DNA of 64,000 bases from Caulobacter segnis (GTDB lineage: Bacteria; Pseudomonadota; Alphaproteobacteria; Caulobacterales; Caulobacteraceae), in contig NZ_CP082923.1 of assembly GCF_019931575.1 (NCBI RefSeq), positions 310,001-374,000 on the forward strand, written 5' to 3'. A program made the translations under genes and the position numbers. Of the stretch, positions 56,335-64,000 are shown piece by piece. How positions within the stretch are numbered: the stretch's first letter is position 1; each line of letters begins with the position of its first letter. The notes below the pieces were generated by a model, which was given only the letters and a program-made list of their open reading frames with translations, was not told the DNA's origin and did no database searches.

Positions 56335-57342
56335 CTAGAGGCCGATCTTCGCCAACAGCTCCTCGAGCGCCTCCGGGTCGTCGAACCGCGCCCTGACCGG
56401 CCACGGCGTCACCTTCTCGCGCCACTTGGCGGGCAGGCGGACCCAGTCCTTCTCGGTGGTGACTAGGCCGGCGTCATAGACCTTGGCGCGGTCGGCCAGC
56501 ATCTTCAGCGTCGCCTCGTCGTATTCGCCGTGGTCGGGGAACGGGGCGAAGTCGACCAGCTGGCAGCCGGCGGCGGTCAGGGCCTTCTCGACCTTCCAGG
56601 GCTTGCCGATGCCGGCGAAGCCGACCTGCGGGCCAGTGGGAACCGGAGCGGCGGCTTCCAGGCGGGCGACCAACACCGGCATGTCGCCGAACTGGACCAG
56701 CAGGTCGAAGTCGGGCTGCTCCATGTCGACCGGCAGCAGCACGATCACCGCGTCGGCGCGGGACAGGCCCACCTTGAGCGGTTCGCGCATCGGGCCGGCG
56801 GGAAAGACGCGACCGTCGCCGAACGGCCACTCGCCGCCGCGCGTCTCGCCGTCGACGACGACCAGGGACAGGGCCTTGCGGATGGTCGGGTTCTGGTGGC
56901 CGTCGTCCATGACGATCGCCTCGGCGCCCCAGCGCGCGGCGGCCTTGGCGCCCGCCACGCGGTCGACCGAGACCCACATCGGGAAATCCTGGGCCAGCAT
57001 CAGCGGCTCGTCGCCGACGTCCTTGGCGGTGTGGCGCGTGGTGTCGACCCGCACCGGCCCCTTCAGCCGGCCGCCATAGCCGCGCGACAGGCCGTGGGCG
57101 GCGACGCCGCGCTGGGTCAAGGTCAGCAGCAGCTCGCGCACGATCGGGGTCTTGCCGGCGCCGCCCATGGTGACGTTGCCCACGCAGATCACCGGCGCGC
57201 CGACGATGGCCGGGGTGGTGCGGGCGATGCGCCGGCGGGTGGCGTCGGCCCAGATCCACGACAGCGGGGTCAGCAGGGCGCGGGTCAGCGGGGCGGGGCC
57301 GCCGCTCTTCACGTACCACCAGCGGGGCGTGCCGAGTTTCAT
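56335..57342 (-). CDS. lpxK: Tetraacyldisaccharide 4'-kinase
   Basis: A 335-residue membrane-associated kinase that adds the 4'-phosphate of lipid A. Walker A is GNVTMGGAGKTP (55-66); GLSRGYGGRL and VMDDGHQNPTI are family marks; the N-terminal helix (LTRALLTPLSWIWADA) anchors the protein. It overlaps waaA by 4 bp. Caulobacter lipid A carries sugar in place of the phosphates in the mature molecule, so the LpxK product is likely remodelled later (established for C. crescentus, applied here by inference). Confidence 0.95.
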   Translation of the reverse strand: MKLGTPRWWYVKSGGPAPLTRALLTPLSWIWADATRRRIARTTPAIVGAPVICVGNVTMGGAGKTPIVRELLLTLTQRGVAAHGLSRGYGGRLKGPVRVDTTRHTAKDVGDEPLMLAQDFPMWVSVDRVAGAKAAARWGAEAIVMDDGHQNPTIRKALSLVVVDGETRGGEWPFGDGRVFPAGPMREPLKVGLSRADAVIVLLPVDMEQPDFDLLVQFGDMPVLVARLEAAAPVPTGPQVGFAGIGKPWKVEKALTAAGCQLVDFAPFPDHGEYDEATLKMLADRAKVYDAGLVTTEKDWVRLPAKWREKVTPWPVRARFDDPEALEELLAKIGL

Positions 57343-58595
57343 GTGACTATCTCGGGAACCAGCTCGAGGATGCGGGAGAGGCCGGCCCGGGCCTCGGCGT
57401 CGCGGGCGTCGACATAGGCGCGCGCGCGCGCGGCGCGCGCCTTCGCGGCGGTGGGATCGGCGAGGTCGACGGCTAGCGCGTCGCGCAGGCCGGCCGGCGA
57501 GGTCATGACCACGCCGTCGGCCGCCTCGAGTCCCGCGAAGGCCGAGGCCCAGTTCTCGACGAACGGACCGCTGATCGCCGGGCAGTCCAGGCGGGCGGCC
57601 TCCAGCGGATTATGGCCGCCGATGGCCGGGACCAGGCTGCCGGCGATGATCGAGGTCCCGGCCAGCCGGAACCACAGGCCCATCTCGCCCAGGGTGTCGG
57701 CGACGATCACGTCGGCGCTCGCGTCCGGCGCCTGGCCGCGCAGGGCGGCGGAGAGACCTCGGGCCTTGGCCAGGGCGACGATGGCGGGGCCGCGTTCGAC
57801 ATGGCGCGGGGCCAGGACGATGGGCGGGCGGTCCGGGAGGGTGAAGACGGCGTCCAGGGCGATCTCGTCCTCGCCCGGATGGGTGCTGGCGATCAGCAGG
57901 GGCGGACGCGGGAAGCGCGCGCGCTGCTTCGCCAGCTCGGCCTCGTCGACCGGCAACGGCGCGGCGCCGAACTTCAGGTCGGCCTCGCCGGCGACCTGGC
58001 CACCCAGCGCCTCGAAACGCGCGTGGGCGCGGGCGTCCTGGGCCAGGATCAAATCAAAGCCGGATAGCAACTGGCGGGCGGCGTCGGGGCGCTGGCGCCA
58101 GCGCGCGAAGCTGCGGTCCGACAGCTTGGCCGAGACCAGGGCCAGGCGCGTCCCGGCGGCCTTGGCCTCCAGCAGCAGGTTGGGCCACAGTTCGCTCTCG
58201 ACGAAGACGGCGAGGGACGGCTTCCAGCGGGCGATGAAGCGCCGCGCCGCGCCGGGGGCGTCGATCGGGACGTACTGATGGATCGCGCCCGGCGGCAGGC
58301 GCTTGGCCAGCAGGGCGGCCGAGGTGGTGGTGCCGGAGGTGACCAGCACCGTAACCTCGGGGCGTTCGGCCCGCAGCCGCTCGACCAAGGGCAGGATCGA
58401 CAGGCTCTCGCCGACGCTGGCGCCGTGCAGCCAGACCAGCGGGCCGTCGGGCCGCGCCGTCGGGGCCTTGGCCAGGCGTTCGGCCAGGCGCGCCGGGTCC
58501 TCCTTGCCCTTGCGGGCGCGGTCGGCCAGCAGCGCGGGGGCGATGGGTTCCAGCAGGCCCGTGGCGGCCCGGTAGAGGCCCAGGGACAGGGTCAC
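57339..58595 (-). CDS. waaA: 3-deoxy-D-manno-octulosonic acid (Kdo) transferase
   Basis: A 418-residue GT-B glycosyltransferase that attaches Kdo to lipid A precursor. WLHGASVGESLSILPLVE holds the conserved Glu of WaaA; the N-terminal hydrophobic helix anchors it to the inner membrane; SELWPNLLLEAKAAG and GGHNPLEAARLDCPAI (Glu/Asp donor site) match the family. It follows the CDF gene with one base between and overlaps lpxK. Confidence 0.95.
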   Translation of the reverse strand: MTLSLGLYRAATGLLEPIAPALLADRARKGKEDPARLAERLAKAPTARPDGPLVWLHGASVGESLSILPLVERLRAERPEVTVLVTSGTTTSAALLAKRLPPGAIHQYVPIDAPGAARRFIARWKPSLAVFVESELWPNLLLEAKAAGTRLALVSAKLSDRSFARWRQRPDAARQLLSGFDLILAQDARAHARFEALGGQVAGEADLKFGAAPLPVDEAELAKQRARFPRPPLLIASTHPGEDEIALDAVFTLPDRPPIVLAPRHVERGPAIVALAKARGLSAALRGQAPDASADVIVADTLGEMGLWFRLAGTSIIAGSLVPAIGGHNPLEAARLDCPAISGPFVENWASAFAGLEAADGVVMTSPAGLRDALAVDLADPTAAKARAARARAYVDARDAEARAGLSRILELVPEIVT

Positions 58596-58596
58596 C

Positions 58597-59601
58597 CTAG
58601 ACCACGTCGTGGGGCGCCAGGCGGCAGGCGTGCGCGCCGTGGCTGGTCTCGACCTGGATGGTCACGTGGCCGATCTTGAATCTACTCGCCAGCTCGGCGC
58701 AGGCGTCGTGCAGGAACTGGTCGTGGTCGGCGTCCAGCGGGCGGACGACGTGGGCGGTCATGGCCGTCTCGGTCGTGCTCATCGCCCAGATGTGCAGGTC
58801 ATGCACCTCGCTGACGCCAGGGCGACCGGTCAGCCAGTCGCGGACCTTCTCGGAATCGATCCCGCGCGGCGTGGCGTCCAGGGCCATGTCCAGCGAGTCG
58901 CGCAGCAGGCCCCAGGTGCCCAGCACGATGACGGCGACGATGGCCAGGCTGACCACCGGATCCAGCCACAGCCAGCCGGTGAAGGCCATCGCCAGGGCCG
59001 CGACCACCACGCCGGCCGAGACGGCGGCGTCGGCGGCCATGTGCAGGAAGGCCCCGCGGACGTTCAGGTCGTCCTTGCCGCCCTTCATGAACATCAGGGC
59101 CGTGGCGGTGTTGATGACGATGCCGATGGCGGCGACGATCATCACCGGGCCGGTCTGGATAGGCTCGGGCGCACCGAAGCGGCGGACGGCCTCCCAGCCG
59201 ATGGCGCCGACGGCCAGCAGCAGCAGGGCGGCGTTGCCCAGCGAGGCCAGGATGGTGCCCTTGCGCAGGCCGTAGGTGCGGCGGGCGCTGGGCGCGCGCT
59301 TGGCCAGCACGGCCGCGCCCCAGGCCAGCAGCAGGCCCAGAACGTCCGACAGGTTGTGGCCGGCGTCGGCCAGCAGGGCCAGCGAATGGGTCAGCAGGCC
59401 CGCGCCGGCCTCGACGACCACGAAGCCCAGGTTCAGCGCGGTGCCGATCGCGAAGGCGCGACCGAAGTCCTTGGGGGCGTGGCTATGGCCGTGGTGGCCA
59501 TGGCCGTGATGATGGTGACCGTGGTCGTGCGCATGATCGCGGTGATCATGGTCGTGCCCATGCTTGTGGTCGTGAGCGTGGTCGTGAGCGTCGTGCGGCA
59601 T
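58597..59601 (-). CDS. Cation diffusion facilitator (zinc/cobalt/cadmium exporter)
   Basis: A 334-residue CDF transporter. The N-terminus (about 1-45) is almost only His, Asp and Gly (HDHAHDHKHGHDHDH), a metal-binding region. Six membrane helices follow, with HSLALLADAGHNLSDVLGLL in helix 2 (the Asp/His of the metal site) and HMAADAAVSAGVVV in helix 5. A short cytoplasmic domain carries VHDLHIWAMS. It probably expels zinc. The ATG at 59601 (MPHDAHDH) avoids an unusual six-residue leader. It sits inside the lipid A gene row, which is unexpected for a metal exporter. Confidence 0.92.
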   Translation of the reverse strand: MPHDAHDHAHDHKHGHDHDHRDHAHDHGHHHHGHGHHGHSHAPKDFGRAFAIGTALNLGFVVVEAGAGLLTHSLALLADAGHNLSDVLGLLLAWGAAVLAKRAPSARRTYGLRKGTILASLGNAALLLLAVGAIGWEAVRRFGAPEPIQTGPVMIVAAIGIVINTATALMFMKGGKDDLNVRGAFLHMAADAAVSAGVVVAALAMAFTGWLWLDPVVSLAIVAVIVLGTWGLLRDSLDMALDATPRGIDSEKVRDWLTGRPGVSEVHDLHIWAMSTTETAMTAHVVRPLDADHDQFLHDACAELASRFKIGHVTIQVETSHGAHACRLAPHDVV

Positions 59602-59631
59602 GGCCCTACATCCCATCAAGGGCGGGTCGGA

Positions 59632-60333
59632 TCAATCTTCGACCAGGTCTTCGGCCCGTCGGGTGACGGCCGAGAGGCGATCGGCCCAATCTTCCGCCAG
59701 TTGCTCGACGTCATCTCCGCGTCCGGCGCCGGTCGGGCCGTCCCAGACCATGGCGGCCTTGGCGAAGGGCAGGGGGATCATGGTGTTGTCCCACGAGCCC
59801 AGGCGAATGCAGGGCCGGGCGGCCAGGCCCACGAAGATCACCGGGGCGCCGGTGACGCGGGCCAGGGAGGGCGTACCCTTCTCCATGTGCTCGGCCGGGC
59901 CGCGCGGGCCGTCCGGGGTGATGGCGACGCCGCCGCCGTCCTTGACCCACTTGACCATGTCGCGGAAGGCCTGCTCGCCGTGCTTGTTCTTGGCCAGGTC
60001 CGTCTTCTTGGCCGACGAGCCCCGGATCGCCGGAAAGCCCAGCTTCTCGACCGTGCGGGCGATGAACTCGCCGTCATTGGAGCGCGAGATCAGGGCGCGC
60101 ATGTCCTGGCGGCGCGCGAGGTCCTGCGGCCAGCTGAGCGGCGACATCGGGATGCGCGAGTGCCAGAAGCACAGGATCGCCCCGGCGCCGGTCTCGCGGC
60201 CCTGGGCCCAGACGGCCTCGGCCTGCTCGGCGCCCTCGACGGTCATGCGCAGGGTCTTGAAGACGAGCTTTGAGTAGCCGGCGAAGATCGAGGACAAGAG
60301 CCAGATCACGAACGGCGAACGCAGAGGTCTCAA
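59632..60333 (-). CDS. DUF374 lysophospholipid/lipid A acyltransferase-like protein
   Basis: A 233-residue protein of the DUF374 family, related to LpxL-type acyltransferases. ILCFWHSRIPMSPLSW has the His of an HX4D-like site; SRSNDGEFIART and ITPDGPRGPAEHMEKGTPSL are the strongest family blocks. A short N-terminal hydrophobic segment fits membrane attachment. It probably adds a fatty acid to lipid A or a phospholipid (inference from family and neighbours). It overlaps msbA by 4 bp. Confidence 0.85.
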   Translation of the reverse strand: MRPLRSPFVIWLLSSIFAGYSKLVFKTLRMTVEGAEQAEAVWAQGRETGAGAILCFWHSRIPMSPLSWPQDLARRQDMRALISRSNDGEFIARTVEKLGFPAIRGSSAKKTDLAKNKHGEQAFRDMVKWVKDGGGVAITPDGPRGPAEHMEKGTPSLARVTGAPVIFVGLAARPCIRLGSWDNTMIPLPFAKAAMVWDGPTGAGRGDDVEQLAEDWADRLSAVTRRAEDLVED

Positions 60334-62135
60334 GCACTGGCCTCCGGAACGTGATCCAGGTCCTGGGCCTTGGCCAGGCGCGCGTAGAGGCCCCCGGCGC
60401 GGACCAGCTCAGGATGGGGCCCGGTCTCGACCACGCGGCCCTTCTCGATCACGTAGATGCGGTCGGCGTTCTTCACGGTCGACAGGCGGTGGGCGATCAG
60501 GATCGTGGTGCGGCCGGCCATCAGCCGCTCCAGCGCCGCCTGGACCTGGGCCTCGCTCTCGGTGTCGAGCGCGCTGGTGGCTTCGTCCAGCAGCAGGATC
60601 GGGGCGTCCTTCAGGAAGGCGCGGGCGATGGCGATGCGCTGACGCTGGCCGCCCGACAGGCGCGCGCCGGCCTCGCCGACGGCGGTGTCGTAGCCTTCGG
60701 GCAGCTCCAGGATGAAGTCGTGGGCGGCGGCCTGGCGGGCGGCGGCCTCGATCTCCAGCTGGCTGGCGCCGGGGCGGGCATAGGCGATGTTGGCGCGGAT
60801 GCTGTCGTCGAACAGGAAGGGCTCCTGGGTGACCAGGGCGATGCGGTCGCGCAGGGAGGCCAGGGTCACCGACCGCACGTCGTGGCCGTCGATGGTCACC
60901 GCCCCGGCCGTCACGTCGTAGAAGCGCGGGATCAGGTTCAGGATCGAGCTCTTGCCGCCGCCGGAGGGGCCGACCAGGGCCACGGTCTCGCCCTTGCGCG
61001 CCTGGATCGAGACGTCCGACAGGGCCGCAATCTCGGCGCCATACGAGAAGGTGACGTGGTCCAGGGCGATCGTGCTGTCGCCGGCCGGCAAGGCCTTGGC
61101 GTCGGCGGGATCGACGATGGTCGGGGCGATGTCCAGGGCCTCGAACAGCCGGCGGGCGGCCGTCAGGCCCTCGCTGAACACCGTCTGCAGGTTGGCGACC
61201 TGGCGCAGGGATTGGGCGGCCAGGGCCAGGGTCAGGACGAATGCAAGAAAGCCGCCGGCGGTGATCGGTGGCAGGGTGAACGGGCCCAGCACCAGCGCGC
61301 CGGTCAGGGCGCGCCAGCCGGCGTAGGCGAAGATCAGGGCGATGACCAGCTGGGTGAACAGCTCGGTCGAGGGCGCGGCCATGGCCTTGGCGTTGCTGCC
61401 CTTGATCAGGTGGCGCTGGCGGCGGTCGACGACGGCGGCGACGCGGCCTTCCTCGTAGGCCTCGCGGTTCTCCATCTTGACGATCTTGACCCCGTCCAGG
61501 CTTTCCATCACGGCGGTGGAGAGGTTGGAGGTCTCGCTCATGGCGCCCCGGGCCGCCTTGGTCGTGCGCCTGGAGAAGTTGCGGATGATCGCCCCGACGG
61601 CCGGCACCACGACCAGCACGCCGATGGCCAGGATCGGGTCGCCGTGCAGCAGGGTCCACAGGGCGTAGAGGACGGTCAGGCCTTCGCGGACATAGTTGAC
61701 GACGCCGGTGGTCGCCGCCTCGCGGATCAGGCCCGCGTCGTACAGCACCGACGAGACGTAGGAGCCGGAGTGCGCCCCGCGCAGCCGGGCCAGGTCGGCG
61801 CGGATCAGGCGGCCGAACAGGCGCTTTTGCATGTCGCCGACCACGCCGTTGCCGATGCGGTTGATCAAGGTCGCCTGCAGCACCTGGAAGATCCCGCGCA
61901 TCACGGCCAGGCCCGCGATGGTCAGCGGAATCAGCAGCAGGGCGTTCGGCTGCGGATGGGTGATCAGGCGGTCGACGGCCGGGCCGACCATGGTGGTCAG
62001 CTTGACGCTCAGGCCGGCGACGGCGGTGGCGCTGAGGATCGAGACCAGCAGCCCCTTCCAGCGCGGGGCCAGGAACTCGCGCCACATCCGGCCCATCAGG
62101 GCGCGGTTCGAGGGCTGGCTGTCGGGCGAGGTCAT
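60330..62135 (-). CDS. msbA: Lipid A export ABC transporter (MsbA type)
   Basis: A 601-residue half transporter: six membrane helices (about 25-310), then the ATPase with Walker A GPSGGGKSS, signature LSGGQRQRIAIARA, Walker B ILLLDEATSALD and switch His in IAHRLST. As a homodimer it flips core lipid A across the inner membrane. It heads the msbA-DUF374-CDF-waaA-lpxK row; this context supports MsbA over a drug exporter. Confidence 0.9.
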   Translation of the reverse strand: MTSPDSQPSNRALMGRMWREFLAPRWKGLLVSILSATAVAGLSVKLTTMVGPAVDRLITHPQPNALLLIPLTIAGLAVMRGIFQVLQATLINRIGNGVVGDMQKRLFGRLIRADLARLRGAHSGSYVSSVLYDAGLIREAATTGVVNYVREGLTVLYALWTLLHGDPILAIGVLVVVPAVGAIIRNFSRRTTKAARGAMSETSNLSTAVMESLDGVKIVKMENREAYEEGRVAAVVDRRQRHLIKGSNAKAMAAPSTELFTQLVIALIFAYAGWRALTGALVLGPFTLPPITAGGFLAFVLTLALAAQSLRQVANLQTVFSEGLTAARRLFEALDIAPTIVDPADAKALPAGDSTIALDHVTFSYGAEIAALSDVSIQARKGETVALVGPSGGGKSSILNLIPRFYDVTAGAVTIDGHDVRSVTLASLRDRIALVTQEPFLFDDSIRANIAYARPGASQLEIEAAARQAAAHDFILELPEGYDTAVGEAGARLSGGQRQRIAIARAFLKDAPILLLDEATSALDTESEAQVQAALERLMAGRTTILIAHRLSTVKNADRIYVIEKGRVVETGPHPELVRAGGLYARLAKAQDLDHVPEASA

Positions 62136-62279
62136 GCGGGAGGGGTCGGATTTCGGGGCGGGACTGTCAATGACTTGGGAGACGCACTGCCCATGAAAAG
62201 CGACGCCATGAGGGCGCGTTTTGCCTTTCGGGCGGCTTGCCCCTACTTAGGCGGCTGACTTCCGAAGGATCGCGCCCGC

Positions 62280-62945
62280 TTGGCCAAGTTCGACCTCACA
62301 ACGCCCTGGGGCCGGTTCAAGACCTATCTCCACTACCTGTGGAACGACCACGCCTATCTGCGCCTGGGCTTTTCCAACGCTCACTGGATCAGCCCCGAAA
62401 TGGTCCGCGCCAACCAGCCCTGGCCGTTCCAGCTGGCCTGGTGGAAGAAGCAGGGGATCAAGACGATCGTGAACCTGCGCGGCGGTTTCGACGGCAGCTT
62501 CTACGCGCTGGAGAAGGACGCCTGCGAGCGGCTCGGTTTGAACTTCGTCGACTTCACCATCACCTCGCGCGAGGTCCCGATCCGCGAGCGGGTCCGGGGC
62601 GCCAAGGAACTGTTCGAAACGATCGAGTATCCGGCCCTGATGCACTGCAAGTCGGGCGCGGACCGGGCGGGGATCATGAGCGTCTTCTACGCCCACTATC
62701 GCCTGGGCCTGCCGATCCGCGAGGCCATGCGGCAGCTGGGTCCGCGCTACCTGCACATCAAGCATGGCAACACCGGCGTGCTGGACTACGTGTTCGAGCA
62801 GTATCTGGAGGTCGGCGAACCCAAGGGGCTGACGTTCAGCGAATGGGTCGAGAGCGACGACTACGATCCCGTCGCGATGAAGAAGACCTTCCGGGCGGGG
62901 ATGCTGGGGAAGGTGCTGACGGACAAGATCCTGCGGCGGGAGTAG
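62280..62945 (+). CDS. Cys-type dual-specificity/tyrosine phosphatase-like protein
   Basis: A 221-residue protein with the HCX5R active site at 122-129 (HCKSGADR), Cys123 and Arg129, in the fold of tyrosine/dual-specificity phosphatases. The entry block IKTIVNLRGG resembles the plant and fungal AFN/SIW14 branch, which includes inositol-phosphate and lipid phosphatases. There is no signal peptide. The start is TTG, supported by AAGGAT nine bases before; the nearest upstream ATG runs into a stop. It lies among lipid A genes, on the opposite strand, so the substrate could be a lipid, sugar or protein phosphate. Confidence 0.83.
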   Translation: MAKFDLTTPWGRFKTYLHYLWNDHAYLRLGFSNAHWISPEMVRANQPWPFQLAWWKKQGIKTIVNLRGGFDGSFYALEKDACERLGLNFVDFTITSREVPIRERVRGAKELFETIEYPALMHCKSGADRAGIMSVFYAHYRLGLPIREAMRQLGPRYLHIKHGNTGVLDYVFEQYLEVGEPKGLTFSEWVESDDYDPVAMKKTFRAGMLGKVLTDKILRRE

Positions 62946-62947
62946 AT

Positions 62948-63078
62948 CCTTCTCCCCTTGCGGGAGAAGGTGGCCGCGAAGCGGTCGGATGAGGGGTTGA
63001 ACGCCCTATCCTGACCGGCTTGCGCGACCCCTCATCCGTCATCCTGCGGATGACACCTTCTCCCGCAAGGGGAGAAGG
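62948..63078. repeat. Long palindromic repeat between convergent phosphatase and DUF4170 genes
   Basis: The outer arms 62948-62972 and 63054-63078 are perfect reverse complements over 25 bp, and each contains its own small hairpin (CCTTCTCCC-CTTGC-GGGAGAAGG). Inner arms CGGATGAGGGGT and ACCCCTCATCCG (about 62986 and 63026) pair as well, giving a cruciform-like element. It is a dispersed intergenic repeat type of alphaproteobacteria and may end transcription from both sides. Confidence 0.8.
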
Positions 63079-63087
63079 GAGCCGTCA

Positions 63088-63315
63088 TCACCCCTCGGTG
63101 CTCGGATCCAGCAGCTTGTGGGCATGGATGATGAAGTAGCGCGCGTGGGCGTTGTCGACGGTCGCCTGGGCCTTGGCCTTCCAGGCCTTGTGGGCGGCTT
63201 CGTAGTTCGGGAAGGCGCCGACGAACTCGACCTTGTCGAGGTCGCGGAATTCGGTGCCGGCGACGTCCTTCAGTTCACCACCAACGACGATATGAAGAAG
63301 CTGCTTGTCAGCCAT
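63088..63315 (-). CDS. DUF4170 family small protein
   Basis: A 75-residue protein: MADKQLLHIVVGGELKDVAG at the start, then VEFVGAFPNYEAAHKAWKAK and a C-terminal RYFIIHAHKLLDP. This matches DUF4170, small cytoplasmic proteins found beside inositol-monophosphatase and Kdo-transferase genes in alphaproteobacteria; their function is unknown. An ATG three codons upstream is possible. The CysQ-like gene lies 29 bp upstream on the same strand, which suggests co-transcription. Confidence 0.82.
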   Translation of the reverse strand: MADKQLLHIVVGGELKDVAGTEFRDLDKVEFVGAFPNYEAAHKAWKAKAQATVDNAHARYFIIHAHKLLDPSTEG

Positions 63316-63344
63316 TTGGAGCAAGTTCCTGCGAGGAATTGGTT

Positions 63345-64000
63345 TTATGGCAGCTCGATATGCCCGACGCGTGACAGGATCAATGGATGAAGCGTCTTAT
63401 TGGCGCAAACTAGGCTCGGAACCAGCGGAACAGGCCGATTATAGGCGAATTCCCGGCCCTTGTGGTCGCTGAGCGCGGCCCCGGCCCGGCGGCAGATCAG
63501 GTCGGCGGCGGCCAGGTCCCACTCGCTCTTGGGTGACAGGGCGACGGCCGCGTCGAAGGTCCCGGCGGCGACCAGGCACATGCGGTAGGCGATGGAGTTG
63601 CGGCTCTCGATCCGCATCTCCGGCCAGGGTTCGCGCCAGGCGGGGTGGGCGAACATCTTGGCGTCGCCCAGCATGGCCGCGCCGAACAGCTGGTCGGTCG
63701 CGCTGGGGGCGATCGGGGCTCCGTTCAGGATGGCCGGGCCGTCCAGCGTGGCGGCGTAGGTCTCGTCCAGCGCCGGGGCGTGGACGACGCCGGCGACCGG
63801 CCGGCCGTCCTCGACGATGGCGATCGAGACCGCGAACCACGGCTTGCTCTTCATGAAGGCCACCGTGCCGTCGATCGGGTCGACCACGAACTGGCGGGGG
63901 GTGGACAGCCGCGCCGGATCGTCGGCGGTCTCCTCCGACAGCCAGCCATAGTCGGGCCGCGCGGCCCGCAACTGCGTCCTCAGCAGGGTGTCGACGGCCA
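63345..64000 (-). CDS. CysQ/inositol monophosphatase family phosphatase (partial, 5' end outside window)
   Basis: About 218 residues of the C-terminal part are visible, entering the window at 64000. Metal-site motifs: the SEET region (Glu), DPIDGTVAFM (Asp-x-Ile-Asp-Gly-Thr, at ~63860-63890) and SEWDLAAADLICRRAG with the last metal Asp. The family includes 3'(2'),5'-bisphosphate nucleotidase CysQ and inositol-1-phosphatase; the two cannot be separated with confidence from this part. The long minus-strand frame is open to the window edge. Conserved neighbours are DUF4170 and the lipid A genes. Confidence 0.87.
   Translation of the reverse strand, partial: AVDTLLRTQLRAARPDYGWLSEETADDPARLSTPRQFVVDPIDGTVAFMKSKPWFAVSIAIVEDGRPVAGVVHAPALDETYAATLDGPAILNGAPIAPSATDQLFGAAMLGDAKMFAHPAWREPWPEMRIESRNSIAYRMCLVAAGTFDAAVALSPKSEWDLAAADLICRRAGAALSDHKGREFAYNRPVPLVPSLVCANKTLHPLILSRVGHIELP

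Noticed and set aside
60270-62258. 662-residue open frame on the plus strand.
   Set aside because: Antisense of msbA, whose motifs are complete; the frame has His/Gln/Asp/Gly-rich composition typical of GC shadow frames.

Overview
The window is GC-rich chromosomal DNA from an alphaproteobacterium, most likely a Caulobacter close to C. crescentus/C. segnis. Evidence: a LOV-domain histidine kinase with its single-domain response regulator (lovK-lovR), the phoR / pstC-pstA-pstB-phoU-phoB block, a small SRP RNA directly in front of dnaX-ybaB-recR, and a GANTC (CcrM) site next to an exact DnaA box in the nrdB promoter region. It reads as core chromosome. I see no transposase, integrase, phage gene, CRISPR array, rRNA or tRNA.

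Layout. 1-8.3 kb: partial AraC-type regulator, DUF2799 lipoprotein, patatin lipase, HlyIII membrane protein, TauE/SafE exporter, JmjC-like cupin, aldo/keto reductase, and a divergent MFS exporter/LysR pair. 8.4-18.3 kb: asd, a non-coding gap with a paired palindromic (REPIN-like) element, GST, nrdB, a TonB/TolA-like N-terminal anchor protein, a ketopantoate-reductase-like enzyme, DUF6491, a dicarboxylate symporter, amn and nudC. 18.3-24.8 kb: SRP RNA, dnaX, ybaB, recR, a 50-residue acidic protein, rmuC, def and two cupins. 24.8-32.1 kb: dapE, glsA, truA, fmt, a small lipoprotein, DUF805, then argB-HAD phosphatase-dapD with overlapping stops and starts. With asd, this stretch carries three steps of the lysine/diaminopimelate pathway.

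32.2-49.2 kb is the signalling and anion-uptake part. lovK, lovR and a SemiSWEET-type protein lie head to tail, the last two overlapping by one base. An orphan sulfate-type binding protein, a phosphate/polyphosphate-type porin and a 1081-residue autotransporter follow. Next come phoR, a soluble double-PAS chemoreceptor on the other strand, and pstC-pstA-pstB-phoU-phoB behind a triple Pho box. PhoR and PhoB should sense and answer phosphate limitation through PstSCAB/PhoU; no pstS is in the window.

49.2-56.3 kb: hybrid histidine kinase, DUF2306 protein plus a membrane-anchored LytTR regulator, purD, an APH-type phosphotransferase and an exported amidohydrolase. 56.3-64 kb: a lipid A/Kdo set on the minus strand (msbA, DUF374 acyltransferase, CDF metal exporter, waaA, lpxK), a convergent Cys-type phosphatase, DUF4170, and a partial CysQ/inositol-monophosphatase-like gene that leaves the window.

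I see no obviously new multi-gene system. The best leads are the lovR-SemiSWEET coupling, the pentapeptide-tailed chemoreceptor between phoR and pstC, the S16/H20 TonB-like anchor protein, the phosphatase beside the lipid A genes, the reduced zinc module of DnaX, and three palindromic repeats that all sit between convergent genes.
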